A stretch of DNA of 64,000 bases from Helianthus annuus (taxonomy: Eukaryota; Streptophyta; Magnoliopsida; Asterales; Asteraceae): contig NC_035448.2 in NCBI RefSeq assembly GCF_002127325.2, forward strand, positions 90,658,546 through 90,722,545. The letters are read 5' to 3'. A program made the position numbers and the translations under genes. Of this stretch, positions 45,831 to 57,412 are shown in pieces. The notes below the pieces were generated by a model, which saw only the letters and a list, made by a program, of their open reading frames with translations, was not told the origin of the DNA and made no database searches. Within the stretch, counting starts at the first letter, position 1; each line of letters opens with the position of its first letter.

Positions 45831-47932
45831 GATCACGGAATCAAACAGCACCTATAAAGGCACCTACATTAATAAACGGACCTATCGGAGGATCGGGTAG
45901 TACGAGGGTTCGCAAACCAAATAAGTGTGGGAACTTATGTAATATGGTTTGACAAAGCCTACATACTAAAACGAAACTTATCCTAAATGCTTTTGACCCG
46001 TTACGACCCGCTTAGGTAGCTTATGCTACTTTAACGCGTCGTTTGCGTAAAACGCGCTTGAAACGCCTAACTAGCCCTATGACAAGCAAGATATGCCTTA
46101 ACACACTTAATATTGTTGCTAAATCAGTTTAGGTGTCAAAATTTATGTTACATAAGTTTAAAATGAATTTTAGTGTAAAAAGGGCATTTTGGTAATTTAC
46201 CTAAAGCATAAGAACCACTTGTCATACAACTACTCAAATGGCGTGACCATAAGGTATAACCTTGAAAGGTTATTCCCTATACACTATGGTCACCTAATGT
46301 GTTTGGTCGGATCCTAATGATCGACCAAATGGGTCGGGTTCGTAAGTATAAGCGATTGATTAGATCGCTTACCCTTACGACCCTAAACAAGCACAAAACT
46401 AAAAGCGACGAGCTAAACATGCTAGAACATGTTTAGAAAACAGGTTTTGGTATTAAAACAAACGGTTTTAATACCCTAAAGTAGTTTGGTTACAAAATGC
46501 GCAAGAAAACGCATTTTGACCGAAACTACGGCTCGTCACTAAGCCTAGATAACGTGGTAATCAGTAGGTATAGTCGCTAGGGACTATAACCAACGTGATT
46601 ACGCTCACGTTATGAAGTTCAAACGAACTTCGCATTGACCATAAACTGGTCAATGCAGAAAGTCAAACAAAGTTTGACTTTCGGACTCGAAAAGCAATAA
46701 AAGAACGAAAGAATACTTACAACGGGTCCCCGCAAGATTGAATTCCGAGTACTCTCAGGTATGAAGTGTCAAAGCACCCCAACTTAGAGAGCAACCTCTG
46801 AATTCAAGTGTGAGGGAAATGGGCAAGACATGGAGGGGTATATATAGGATTTGGTGAACCGTTAAGATCGTTCCTCGCAAAGCGTGCTTCGATCTTGGCC
46901 ATCCATGTGTACCCATAGTTTTTAAAAACCATTTGAGCCCATTATTTCAGTCCCCTGATTCGAAAATACCATTTGCAATGGGTTTTTGAGTGCATAACAG
47001 CTGTTAGCAGCTGTTAAAACTGTTTTTGCAGTTCTGGGGACCTGACGCGGCCCGCCTAAGGATTGCATGAATGTTCACGCGGGCCGCCTGGGCAAAGTTT
47101 GACAGATTTGTCAGTTTTGGTCCCTGCAGCTTAGAAACATGCGTTTCGGCCCATTTTTGACACGTTTAAGCCCCGTTAACCTCATTTCAAGGCTCTAAAA
47201 TGAAGTTAAAGTATAGGGGACTCAAAACATGCTCAAAAATATCTCGGATGTCGGTTCGTTTGGTCGTACGATCGCGATGTTCGCTTAATTACGACGGAAT
47301 GCGCATAAGCGCGAAAAATTATCCAAATTGCGCGACGAATGGATTTTTCTCATGCCAAACATTAAAACATAATATTTTAATGCTTACATAAATTTTTGGA
47401 TGTCCGGAAGTAATCAGAACGTAAGATATGCGCGAAAGTGCAAACTTATGCACTTTTTGACACTTTTAGTCCCTGAATGAGCATAAAGTTTATTTTAGCA
47501 CACCGAACCCCTCAAAGCCTATTTCTAAGCTATGTAAAGGATATTTAAGGTGTGTTTAACTTATGATCATGTTCCGGAATGTTCGTTACAGTTCAAATCG
47601 GCATACTTTCGCAGTTTGTCAATTTTAGTCCCTGTAAGCGAATTAACTGAATTTTGCCATTCCAAAGCCTTCGAAACTTATTTCTAAGTTATGTAAAGGT
47701 TATTTAAGGTATGTTAAGCATAAAATGATGTTCCGGAGTATTTGTTGCATATAACTGATTACGTTTTCGTACCAGTTTGCGTAAAATTCTCCAGAAAGCG
47801 ATATAGAGTTTGAAATCGAATAAAGCCAAAACATGAAAAACATCAAACATGAATAAACAAACATTGGGATCAAATAACTTTATTTCATTGATAACCGAAC
47901 TGTTTACAATGATTACAAACACAAATGTCACA
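45831..47932 (-). repeat. D-family LTR fragment (right part)
   Basis: It matches 41590-43696 and ends AATGTCACA at 47932. Its right neighbour is copia sequence, while the left D LTR is flanked by LINE, so the two D parts need not come from one insertion. It holds GC-rich and TTTAGTCCCTG units but no gene. Confidence 0.88.
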
Positions 47933-49688
47933 GCAGATATTGGTAGTATCTTGAAACTTCTTTGTCAGATTTCCCTTGTGAGTTTCTTTGTGAGATATCC
48001 TCTGCTTGTTTGGCCTTTATTTTCAAATATTCATCAATGTTTTTGGGCCATGGATATCCTTTGATTGAGGGCAAACTCCTTTTGGCAGGGTCATCCTCAG
48101 TATAGAAGGATTTTATCTCTTCTCTGACAGCTTCTAGTTCAAGAGGAATTTGAACACCTACAGGAGGTAAAGGTTTGTGCATTGGAACAGAAGAAAGTGG
48201 AACTGGTTTTGGTATATTGACAAGAGCTAAAGGTTTTGAAGATGTTTGGGATGGTGAAGTGACATCATCTTTAGGAGTTAGCCTCCTCCTCTTTATTTGA
48301 GGAGGGACTGATGATGTTTTGGATGGAAAGGTGGTTGTAGTAGCAGTGGTTTGTGATAGACTAACAGCTGTTGAAACAACTGGTGTTCCAACCACTGTTG
48401 TCTTTACAACAGATGTTTTAACATCTGTTGTCTTCTGCCTTTTGACAGGAGGTGATTGTGATTTTGGTGGTGATGGTGGTAAAGTAGTAGATGAAGTGTG
48501 TGTTGAGGTGGTGTGTGTTGAAGTGGGAGCAGATGTTGAAACTACTGAGGTACCAACAGCAGTTGATACAACAGAGGTTACAACACCTGTTTTGGGAGGT
48601 GGTTTTTGAACAGACTTTGAACGCCTGACCGGAATGGATTTGGGTAGCCTTACTTTTCTAGTAGGCTTCTTCTTTTTATCAAAAAGATTTTCATCATCTC
48701 TTGACCCTGAAGTACCCTGATCCGGATAATCCACCTTGGCTTTCTTTTTGGCCTCTCTATCCCTTTTTACACAAGCAAGTGCTTCTGCAAGTGCATTTGT
48801 AGTCTCATCAATCTTCTTACTACCATCTGGCAAAGGGATCTGCTTGGTCATATTTGAATTTTCTGGTGCAAGGTAAAGACCATCAGTTTTTCCCTTTCTT
48901 CTCCATTCTTGAATTTTCTCCCCCTTTTTGGCATTATCTTTAGGGAGGTGATCAATGAAAAATACTGGTGGAGGAGCAGTGCCAGTGGTGTGCAGGATCT
49001 GAGTTTTGAGAGCCTTTAGATCAGCCTGAGTGTCTTTGAACCTAGACTCCATAGCATTTCTCAGCTGTTGAACATGTTTTTCATGTTGTTGATCTGCCAG
49101 TTGTGCCTGATGATGGAGATAAGGTTGAAAGAGAGTCCAGAGCTCATTTGTAGCAGGTGCTTGTTGTAGAGCAGGTGCTTGAGGTGGAACAACAGTGGAT
49201 TGTACCTTTTGTACCTGTAACAACTGCTGGAGCATATTTTTGAGCTCTGCAACAGAGTTATCAAGTTTTTCAACACGATCCGTCAATTTCTGGTACTTTA
49301 AATCATCACCCAATTTAATGGGATCATCTGATTTCCCACTAACAGTGGTTTTATCAATGGCAGATGTAGGGAATTTATTCCAAACACGAACCACTGATGC
49401 CCCTTTTTCTTGGTACTGGGGTCTTCTTCCTTCAACACTTGACAACCTTTTGATGATGCCAGTTGGATATATAAATCCACTGGTGGTTGGCGGAGGTGCT
49501 ATGTAAGGAATTGCCTCCAAGGAAGTCTTATTAATGAAACCACTGCCCAACTGTAAACCTGTAGGTTCAACAGTTGTAGTGGCTGCTTCACTTGGATTAC
49601 CACAAAGAGTTACTTGTAACTCGATGGGTGTAACCTCCTCAGGTTTTGTTGGTGGGTTAGCAATGGATGATACAGCAGGCCCAGTCAT
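47933..49688 (-). pseudogene. Copia ORF3, C-terminal part
   Basis: About 585 codons in the same frame as 49692-51011, starting at a Met two codons after the intervening TAA. It contains a short coiled-coil-like stretch near residue 130 (VEKLDNSVAELKNMLQQLL), charged segments, and long Pro/Ser/Thr/Val-rich regions. It is cut by the D LTR, whose TGA gives the apparent stop at 47928-47930, so the native end is lost. No transmembrane segment or signal peptide is evident. I do not recognise a domain. Confidence 0.7.
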
Positions 49689-49691
49689 TTG

Positions 49692-51011
49692 TTAAGGTAT
49701 ATTCTCATTGACAGGTGATTGAGAAGGACTGGATAGTGCCTGGTTCAAATCAATTGCATCCAACAGTAGTTGTGTTTTTGGGGGAATTGAAGATGTGATG
49801 GTGGGTCTGGAAGGCGGAATTGCTCCGGGCATTGAGCTGTGGATGATGGAGACATGTGTATCCAGAGCATCATGATGTGGTGGCCCTTTGTGTACAACCT
49901 GTCCTTTTTGTGAAGAAGCAGGAGGAGTTAAGGTTATGGGTTGAGATATTTGTACCAACTGCTGTGAGGAAGAAGCAGCAGTGGTTTCTAGTGACATTTG
50001 TGTTGTCATAGGCATTAACTCTGGTATCTCATCTGCCAAAGTTGCCTTTTTGATTGGTTTGGAGGGTTTTTGATTTTTCTTTTTGGATGGCCTTTTTGGT
50101 GTGGTAGGTGTGGGTTTCAAAACAGTTGTTCTGCTGCTTTGATCACCTAGAGCAGTAGGCTCAGCAGCAGATACCTGAGGAGCAGTGGTAGCTGCTAAAG
50201 TCTGCTCAGGTACCCCTGCTTGTGTTTTGCAAGGTGCTAACATACGTGAAAACGTTTCAGATGTTAGACAGTTTATTGCAGTTATTTCACCTTGGTTTAT
50301 TAGAGGCAAATCATCCTTACTGAATTTCTTTTGAAAATAATAGCTTAAAAACCTTGGAAACAGTAAAAATGATTTACTTTCAACATTATTAACCAAATCT
50401 TTATAGATTTCCCGAGAATAGTTATAATTTTCTTCTTCAAGAATCGCATATCCCAGATTTTGAATCTTTATAGGGATCTCATTGAAAGAATTGGTTTTGT
50501 TTGAAACACATACTAGGAGGGTATGAAATAAAAATCTTGTTGCAGGAGGAAAATAACCCTTTTCTAAGGGCAGTTTCGTCATCATTGTGGCTTCATACCC
50601 TCTTTCAATGAAGTCAATGTGCAACTCGTTTTTGGTGAAGGAAGTTTTACCTGCCTGGTCATCGAGTTGAAAGACTTCGGAGATGGATTGTGGTGTAATG
50701 TGAACAGCTTTACCCTTTATGGAAGATTTGATTTCAGTTGCAATGTCTCCTTGTTTTTCAAGAGTTGCATTCTTCCAAAACTCCCTTTGGGTTGCCAAGT
50801 AGATGGGTGCGTCAGCGGTGAGCAAAGTTTTGTACTTTGATTTTGCCATGATGGTGATGATGGAATCGAAAACATCTGTGGTTCCTGGTTTTGTGAGAAG
50901 ACCCAAGAGATTGTGAGATTTTTTGAATGGAATGTCAGTGATGATTGCCGTTTGAGAGGCTGTTTTCGAGGATTTTGATGTGGGTTTTGCAGATGACTTC
51001 GATTTTATCAT
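49692..51011 (-). CDS. Copia ORF3, N-terminal part (Asteraceae-type extra ORF)
   Basis: 439 codons start at MIKSKSSAKPTSKSS. A Lys/Ser-rich N terminus is followed by an alpha-helical-looking domain (residues 45-260) that includes TRFLFHTLLVCVSNKT and FLLFPRFLSYYFQKKF, then a Pro/Ser/Thr-rich tail. I recall similar domains in Asteraceae retrotransposon-associated predicted proteins, but the function is unknown to me. The position after RNase H is that of the Sirevirus env-like gene, yet no signal peptide or membrane anchor is visible. It ends in TAA followed in frame by CAA and then the second half, so it is either one ORF with a stop mutation or a readthrough arrangement. Confidence 0.75.
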   Translation of the reverse strand: MIKSKSSAKPTSKSSKTASQTAIITDIPFKKSHNLLGLLTKPGTTDVFDSIITIMAKSKYKTLLTADAPIYLATQREFWKNATLEKQGDIATEIKSSIKGKAVHITPQSISEVFQLDDQAGKTSFTKNELHIDFIERGYEATMMTKLPLEKGYFPPATRFLFHTLLVCVSNKTNSFNEIPIKIQNLGYAILEEENYNYSREIYKDLVNNVESKSFLLFPRFLSYYFQKKFSKDDLPLINQGEITAINCLTSETFSRMLAPCKTQAGVPEQTLAATTAPQVSAAEPTALGDQSSRTTVLKPTPTTPKRPSKKKNQKPSKPIKKATLADEIPELMPMTTQMSLETTAASSSQQLVQISQPITLTPPASSQKGQVVHKGPPHHDALDTHVSIIHSSMPGAIPPSRPTITSSIPPKTQLLLDAIDLNQALSSPSQSPVNENIP

Positions 51012-51535
51012 TTTTGAAACGATTTATCGAAGGAATTTTGTGGGAGATGGAAAGAAAAACTGCTTTGAGAAGATAATTTTTGTGAATTCAATTCGACAGT
51101 AAAACCCTGTTTGGATGGTGAGTGGGGAGTTTTATAGGAGAGAGAGTGAATGCTGACGTGGCAGCCGTTACAAAAAGTCTGACTGCTATGTACTGCCCAC
51201 GTGACAACCACTGGTGAAAATGAAGGACAGTACTTTTGGTGAAAGCAATGGATGAAAGCAGTGGAAAGGGGGCAGTGGATGATTTTTACTATCAGTAGAT
51301 AGCATATCAGTGGATAAGACACTGCTTTTGAACAACAGTGGTTATCAAGGAATGAGAGAACAGAGGTTGCCTTTCAGCAATGGGCAGACTTTTTGATGTA
51401 GAGCAGACTTTTGAACAATCAGTGGTTATGGCAGACTTTTAAGGATTTTAATGAAATTTTCATTTTTAAGGATGGATTTTTGATTTTCTGAAAACATTTT
51501 GTTGCTTTTATTCATAGAAAACAAGATGTTGCTTG
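51012..51535 (-). other. Copia spacer between RNase H and ORF3
   Basis: About 520 bp without coding content. Several CAGTGG/GCAGAC motifs recur (51180-51440). It may contain the ORF3 leader, but no promoter could be identified. Confidence 0.5.
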
Positions 51536-52330
51536 TTATTCCATGTTCAGCATCCCAATCCTAGAGACCAGACTTTCAAAAGTGGCTGTATCAAGTGCTT
51601 TTGTGAGCACATCTGCCAGCTGGTCTTTAGTTGGGACATGATGCAGAGAAATCAAACCTTTTTCATAGCAATCCCTCACAAAGTGATGTCTGATGTCGAT
51701 GTGTTTGGTGGTAGAATGGGAAACTGGATTTTTGATGATATTTTCTGCTGCCTGGCTATCCAGCATAAGTGGTGTCTTTAAGGCAGTGATACCAAAATCC
51801 AGTAACTGATTTTGAAGCCACAGGAGTTGGGCTGTACAGCTTGCAGCAGCAATGTATTCAGCCTCAGCAGTGGATGTTAAAACTGCTGCTTGCTTTTTGC
51901 TTTGCCAAGAAACTTAACAATCACCTAGAAACTGGCACCCTCCTGAAGTGGACTTCCTTGTTGTGTGGCAACCAGCAAAGTCACTGTCTGAGAAACCTGA
52001 AAGCTTGATATTCCCATTAGCTGGATACCAGATACCAAGTGTGGGAGCACCTTTTATGTATCTGAGAATCCTTTTTACAGCAATGAGATTAGATTTTCTG
52101 GGAGCTGATTGACTTCTTGCACAGACACATGTTGCAAACATGATGTCTGGTCTAGATGCAGTTAGGTAAAGTAAAGACCCAATCATGCTTCTATAAAGTG
52201 TTTGGTCAATCAGCTCATCCTTTTCATCAGACATGACCAGCTTATTTGTGGCCATGGGTGTGCTGCATGGTTTACAATCATTCATATCAAATTTGGTTAA
52301 AAGTTCTTTAGCATATTTTGCTTTGATGAA
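51536..52330 (-). pseudogene. Copia RNase H and RT end
   Basis: The pieces include the RT end ([30 protein letters not shown]) and RNase H (SDSDFAGCHTTRKSTSG, TKHIDIRHHFVRD). A TAA at 51914-51916 interrupts GDC-VSWQSKKQ. The frame ends RIGMLNME at 51536. It is disabled by this stop and by the frameshift near 52320. Confidence 0.85.
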
Positions 52331-53950
52331 TGAAAGTTCCATTTTGCATTTGCTGTACTTGGAGACCAACAAAGCATTGCAGCTCACCCATTGCACTCAT
52401 TTCAAACTCAGCTGTCATGAGTTCTCTAAACTCTTCACACATTTTGGTACATGTGCTTCCAAAAATAATGTCATCCACATAAATTTGGACAATCATTAAA
52501 TCTTTCCCTCTCCATTTAAGAAACAGTGTTTTATCAATGATACCTCTTTTGAAACCATTTGAGAGTAGAAAGTTGGAAAGAGTTTCATACCAGGCCCTTG
52601 GTGCTTGTTTCAGGCCATACAAGGCTTTGTTTAGCCTGTAGACATGATCAGGATAAAATGGATACTCAAAGCCTGGAGGTTGACATACATATACCTCTTC
52701 TTGCAATGTACCATAGAGGAAAGCACTTTTGATATCCATCTGAAACACCTTCATGTTGTGGTTGACAGCAAAGGCCAGGAACAGTCTGATAGCTTCCAAT
52801 CTTGCAACAGGGGCGAATGTTTCATCATAATCAATCCCCTCTTCCTGTCTGTAACCTTGAACCACAAGCCTGGCTTTGTTCTTGACAACAATGCCCCTTT
52901 CATCTGTTTTGTTCTTGAAGACCCACTTTGTGCCAATGGGACTGACCTCTTTTGCCAGTGGTACAAGCTCCCATACTTGTTGTCTCTTGAACTGTTGGAG
53001 CTCCTCTTGCATGGCTTCTACCCAGCTGTTGTCTTTCAGTGCCTCTTGGTACTTGACTGGCTGATGGAGTGATAGAAAACCAGCAAAAAGACAAATGTTT
53101 TGGGTTTGGCTTCTTGTGAGCACCCCTTCATTGATGTTGCCAATGATTTGATCAGGTGGATGAGATCTCAAGAAGATTAAATCTCCTTGATATGGTATGA
53201 TGGCATTTGTTGGTGAAGGCTGCAAATGTGTATCATCTGAGCTAACCACTGCTGGTGAATTTGATGACCCAGTAGTGACTTCAAAAGGTGGTGGAATGGG
53301 TGGTAATGGAGTGGACCACTGCTGACTTTTATCCACTGTTTGAGGACTTTTGTCAGCAGTAGTTGAGGATATGGAAGCAGTGGTGGATGGGCTACTTTGA
53401 TCAACAACTGTTGATGCAGTAGTGGTTGAGCTTTGACAGTTGTTTTGAACAACTGATGCTTTCCCTTTTGTGGCAGACCTTTGAGGGATGATGACTTCAT
53501 ACCCATAGTCTAGTGTTGTATCCTCTGAAGGACCTGCACTGTTAGTCTTGACAGCAGTATTTTCAAAAGTGAATTTTTCAAGATCAAACAGTTCAGCAGG
53601 ATTTGCTGGGATTTTCATTGATGAAAGTTCATTGAACTTTACATCCAAAGTCTCCTCCACTACCTTGGTCCATGCATTGAACACTTTGTAGGCCTTGGTA
53701 GTGGTTGAGTATCCCAGAAAATAACCACAATCAATTTTGGCTGCAAATTTTGAAATGGAATCTTTTAAGTTCAAAATAAAGCATGGGCAGCCAAATACCT
53801 TGAAGTATGAGATCAGTGGTTTGATTTTATACAGAATTTCATAGGCAGTCTTTTTGTGCCTGGGGTTGATTAAAACTCTGTTCTGGACATAGCAAGCAGT
53901 GTTTACTGCCTCTGCCCAGAAAGTTAATGGCAAACCTGAATCTGCAAAGC
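52308..53950 (-). pseudogene. Copia reverse transcriptase
   Basis: The frame 52308-53933 begins in the end of the integrase ([20 protein letters not shown]) and continues through a low-complexity Ser/Thr region to RT. The copia RT motifs are present: [50 protein letters not shown] and the catalytic YVDDIIFG. A one-base gain near 52320 shifts the frame at HQSK. A short out-of-frame deletion near 53950 separates it from integrase. Confidence 0.88.
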
Positions 53951-54823
53951 CTCAATCAAAGTTCTGTTCTTTCTTTCAACAACCCCATTTTGCTCTGGTG
54001 TTCTAGGGATGCTGTACTGCCTTACAATCCCTTTCTTCACACAGAAGGCATCCAACTCCCTATTTTTAAATTCTGTGCCATTGTCACTCCTAAAGCTTTT
54101 CCTTGGAAGATCAAATTGCTTTTCAACCTGTGTCACAAAGTGTTTCAAAATGCCTGCAGTTTCATCTTCAGAGTGCAAAAAGAAAGTCCATGTAAACCTA
54201 GAAAAGTCATCAACTATAACTAAACAATATCTTTTCTTTTTGAGGCTCATGACTTGAACTGGGCCAAACAAATCCATGTGCAGCATTTGCAAGCACTGGG
54301 TTGTTTTGGACTCCTCAATGGACTTGTAGGAACTTTTATGTTGTTTTCCTTTTAAACAGGAAATGCATTGTTCAGGACATGAAAACAATTTTTGTGGTAG
54401 GCCTCTCACCAAACCATTTTTTGAAATTTCTGTTATTGTCTTAAGATTTGTGTGTCCCAGTCTTTTGTGCCAAAGTTCTGTCTCTTTGTTAGAGGCAGCT
54501 GAGAACAGACAGGCATCAGCTCTGGGACACTCTTTAGACATGTCAACAACATAAACATTGCCACTACTTTGAGCAACAAGTTTTGTTTGACCATTTTTAA
54601 TTATTGCTTCAATCTTTTTGACCATTTCTGGTCCAACAATCCTACAACAGTCTTTTGTGAAGAATGACCCAAACCCTTTGTCACTCATTTGAGACACACT
54701 CAAAAGGTTGAATTTTAGATTGTCTATTAGATTGACATTTTCAAATTTTACATTGCCAGATTGCACTGTTCCAGACCCCAGAACTTTCCCTTTACTATTA
54801 TTTCCAAAGGATATATCACCCCA
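53924..54823 (-). pseudogene. Copia integrase
   Basis: The HHCC zinc motif (WHKRLGHTN through CISCLKGKQH) and all three catalytic positions are present: LHMDLFGP, FRSDNGTEF and QNGVVERKNRT. The frame also includes the end of protease. It ends prematurely at VCH near 53924 because of a small deletion after EAL. Otherwise it is complete, and its role would be cDNA insertion. Confidence 0.88.
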
Positions 54824-54947
54824 CCATGGATTTTAAAGTCTTTGAGGAGGGCTTTACATCCTGTCATGTGCCTGGAGCCTCCACTATCTACATACCATAG
54901 ACTATCAAAGCATGCAGAAGCTCCCTGCACATGAAGTAAAAGGATTA
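54748..54947 (-). pseudogene. Copia protease fragment
   Basis: WYVDSGGSRHMTG is the copia aspartic protease active site. A one-base change near 54824 moves the rest (KGKVLGSGTVQSGN) to another frame. Protease is in a different frame from gag, and a splice-acceptor-like CTAAT..TGTGCAG lies at the junction. No ATG starts this frame. Confidence 0.75.
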
Positions 54948-56957
54948 GTTCATTAAGGACTCCAACGCCAACAGGGCTTTGGATGGGGTCTCAACAGTGT
55001 CTGGTATGGATGCAGTGTGATGGGCAGTGGTTAAGTCAGGGGTTTGGACAGTTTTAGTACTGTTTCTGGCTAACCACTGTTGGGGGTCTTGCCCAATCAA
55101 CTGCTGGTAACCGAAAGGATGCCTATTCACTCTGGGTTTAGAGGGCTTTTTGTAGACCTCATAAACGTGTGGAATCCTTTGGTAAGACTGTTTTTCCTTG
55201 CCCTTTCTGAATTGATTGGCAGGAGGTGCATCAGTAACCTGAACATCTCTTTTGACAGATGTTTGGTTCAGCTGTTTTGTGACAGCTGTTTGAACTGGCA
55301 CAAACAGTGGTTGTTTCTTTGTGAACTTGACAGATGGTGAAGATGCTGATGAACTCAAGGATGTTTTAGCCATGTACTCATTCTTCTTTTCATTGAAGTT
55401 TTTGAGGTACACACATGCCTGAGTTTTATGGTTTGTTTTACCACAAACACTGCAACTTTCAGCTGAAGTAGTGACACTTGTTTTGGTTAAGTCATAAGCT
55501 TTTAGATGGAAACAATCTTTTGTTAGATGGTTCCTCTTCTCACAGAATTCACAAAACAAGTTATCAATTTTCTCTTTCTTCTTCCTCTTTTCAGACTCCT
55601 TTATAGCAGAGGTTTTGACCACTGCTGGAATATCCTTAAGAGGAATGACTTTAGCTTTTGGAGCCTTAACACCATCAGTTGATGTAAAGTCCATTGGCTT
55701 GAAATTTTCAAGGATATCACACTCTCCAGACCATCTTGGTTTAAATTGATGATTTTCAATCTCCTCAAATGTAGAGGGACCCACTGGTCTGTCAAGTGTG
55801 ATTTTGTTACCAAGTTTGTCAGTGATTTTCACTTCTTGGCCATCCTTGTTTGTTGGGATGAACTCAGTAGTTTCATCAGTGGTTGAAACAGATTTTCCAA
55901 AAGCAGTGTTTTCATCATCATGTTTTCTATAACCAACCCCAAATTTTACATTGCTTTTTATCTGTTTCTCAAGCATAACCTCATACCCTTTGCATGATTC
56001 CACCCATTTTTCACAAGTGATCTGGGTGGATTCTAACTCCTTTTTGCAAACTTGGTATTTTTCTACCATAGTTTGGAGTTGGGTTTTGGTTATGCTTTGC
56101 TCTTCTTTCAAACTGCTAATCTCTTTTTCCTTTTCAGTCAACTTGTTTTTAAGTTCTTTTAAAGATCTTTCAAATTTGACTTCATCAGTTAAGATTTTGT
56201 TCCTAAGGTTTTCATTCACCTCTTTGATGTTAGCAAAAGCAATAATGCAATTGTCAGAACATAGTTTTTCTAGAACTTGAGGTGATACCTTGGCAGCAGC
56301 CATCATTGCACAATCACATTTAGGATTTTCTTCCTCATCAGCTCTCTCTTCTTCCTCACTAGCCTTTTCATCTTTCTTGTCTTCTTTAGACCATAGATCT
56401 ATCATTGGTTCAATCAGGGCACCTGAACTTTCTCCCAGCAGTATTTCATCAGTCACAGCAATAACCACTGCTTCAGTCACCTCTTCCACTGTTTCAACCT
56501 TCAGCTGTTCCTCCTCAGATTCAACCCCCTCCTGTAATGACTCTAATGCCATCAAACAAAATTCATTGTGAGAAGAATCATTTGAAGCATATAGTGCAAA
56601 ATTTTCATCATTAAGATTTTCAGGCATACTGCTCCAGTCAACAAACTCTTGACTAAAGAAACTTTGTTGTTCAGGTTGTGTAACTACTGGAGCAGTAGTT
56701 TGAGGTGCAGATTGCACTTGTGCCTGGGGAGCAGGGGTTTGAACAAATTGGATTTGTGGAGCAGCTGTTTGGACATAATGCACTGGCATAGGGGCAACAG
56801 CATAGTGAGCAGTGTTCACATGTGTTGCTGGGGCATATTGGGCATAGTGCACAGTGTTTTGAGTTTGAGGTCTAGGATTTGAACTAGGGTGAGTAACTAT
56901 GGGACCAGTTGTTTGACTCCTACATTCCCTAGCAAAGTGTCCCAACCTGTTACACTT
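54945..56957 (-). CDS. Copia gag, C-terminal two-thirds
   Basis: About 670 open codons. The fragment starts inside a zinc knuckle (CNRLGHFAREC). A Gln/Ala/Pro-rich stretch (20-110), an acidic region (145-205), a strong coiled-coil-like segment (270-330, ERSLKELKNKLTEKEKEIS) and two more CCHC knuckles follow (CEFCEKRNHLTKDC near 464 and CSVCGKTNHKTQAC near 495). The tail ends ALLALESLMN and TAA. Large gag proteins with a coiled coil are known from Sireviruses. The N terminus lies right of the LINE insert (59157-59407). Confidence 0.82.
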   Translation of the reverse strand, partial: KCNRLGHFARECRSQTTGPIVTHPSSNPRPQTQNTVHYAQYAPATHVNTAHYAVAPMPVHYVQTAAPQIQFVQTPAPQAQVQSAPQTTAPVVTQPEQQSFFSQEFVDWSSMPENLNDENFALYASNDSSHNEFCLMALESLQEGVESEEEQLKVETVEEVTEAVVIAVTDEILLGESSGALIEPMIDLWSKEDKKDEKASEEEERADEEENPKCDCAMMAAAKVSPQVLEKLCSDNCIIAFANIKEVNENLRNKILTDEVKFERSLKELKNKLTEKEKEISSLKEEQSITKTQLQTMVEKYQVCKKELESTQITCEKWVESCKGYEVMLEKQIKSNVKFGVGYRKHDDENTAFGKSVSTTDETTEFIPTNKDGQEVKITDKLGNKITLDRPVGPSTFEEIENHQFKPRWSGECDILENFKPMDFTSTDGVKAPKAKVIPLKDIPAVVKTSAIKESEKRKKKEKIDNLFCEFCEKRNHLTKDCFHLKAYDLTKTSVTTSAESCSVCGKTNHKTQACVYLKNFNEKKNEYMAKTSLSSSASSPSVKFTKKQPLFVPVQTAVTKQLNQTSVKRDVQVTDAPPANQFRKGKEKQSYQRIPHVYEVYKKPSKPRVNRHPFGYQQLIGQDPQQWLARNSTKTVQTPDLTTAHHTASIPDTVETPSKALLALESLMN

Positions 56958-57412
56958 TATGAAAGTAAGCGCCGGAGAGGACTAGGCGAATTGGGCGAAC
57001 TAGGCGAACTGGGCAATTTTCGTGTAATCCTAGCAGAATTCGTGCTCTTCTAATCACGATTGACATTGATTATCATCTGAGGGTTTCTATAGACGATTCT
57101 TAGAAGACAATCAGTTGAAATCGTGCTTCAATTCTGCATTTAGGGTTCCGATTTTCATCTTTTTTTTCTGTTTAGTGAAGAGGTGCGGCTGTTCGTTGGC
57201 TATAATTTCTCCGATTAGTGAAGAGACCCCGATTATCAGATTAGGGTTTCGACAATCCATAATCAGATTGTTTCGGTTCTTGTTTTGATCGATTAGTGGG
57301 TGACGGCTACTAGGGTTTGATCGATATCCTAGTTGTGTTCGGCTAGGGTTAACTTCAGCCGATTATTTGGCTGTTTCTCTAGTGACGGCTGCTAGGGTTT
57401 GCCAATTTTGAG

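Noticed and set aside
48319..48609. Plus-strand Val-rich frame inside ORF3
   Set aside because: It is antisense to the Thr/Ser-rich repeats of ORF3.
49692..51011. Host gene next to retroelements
   Set aside because: It is collinear with the copia pol, in the expected post-RNase H place, and lacks introns or other host context.
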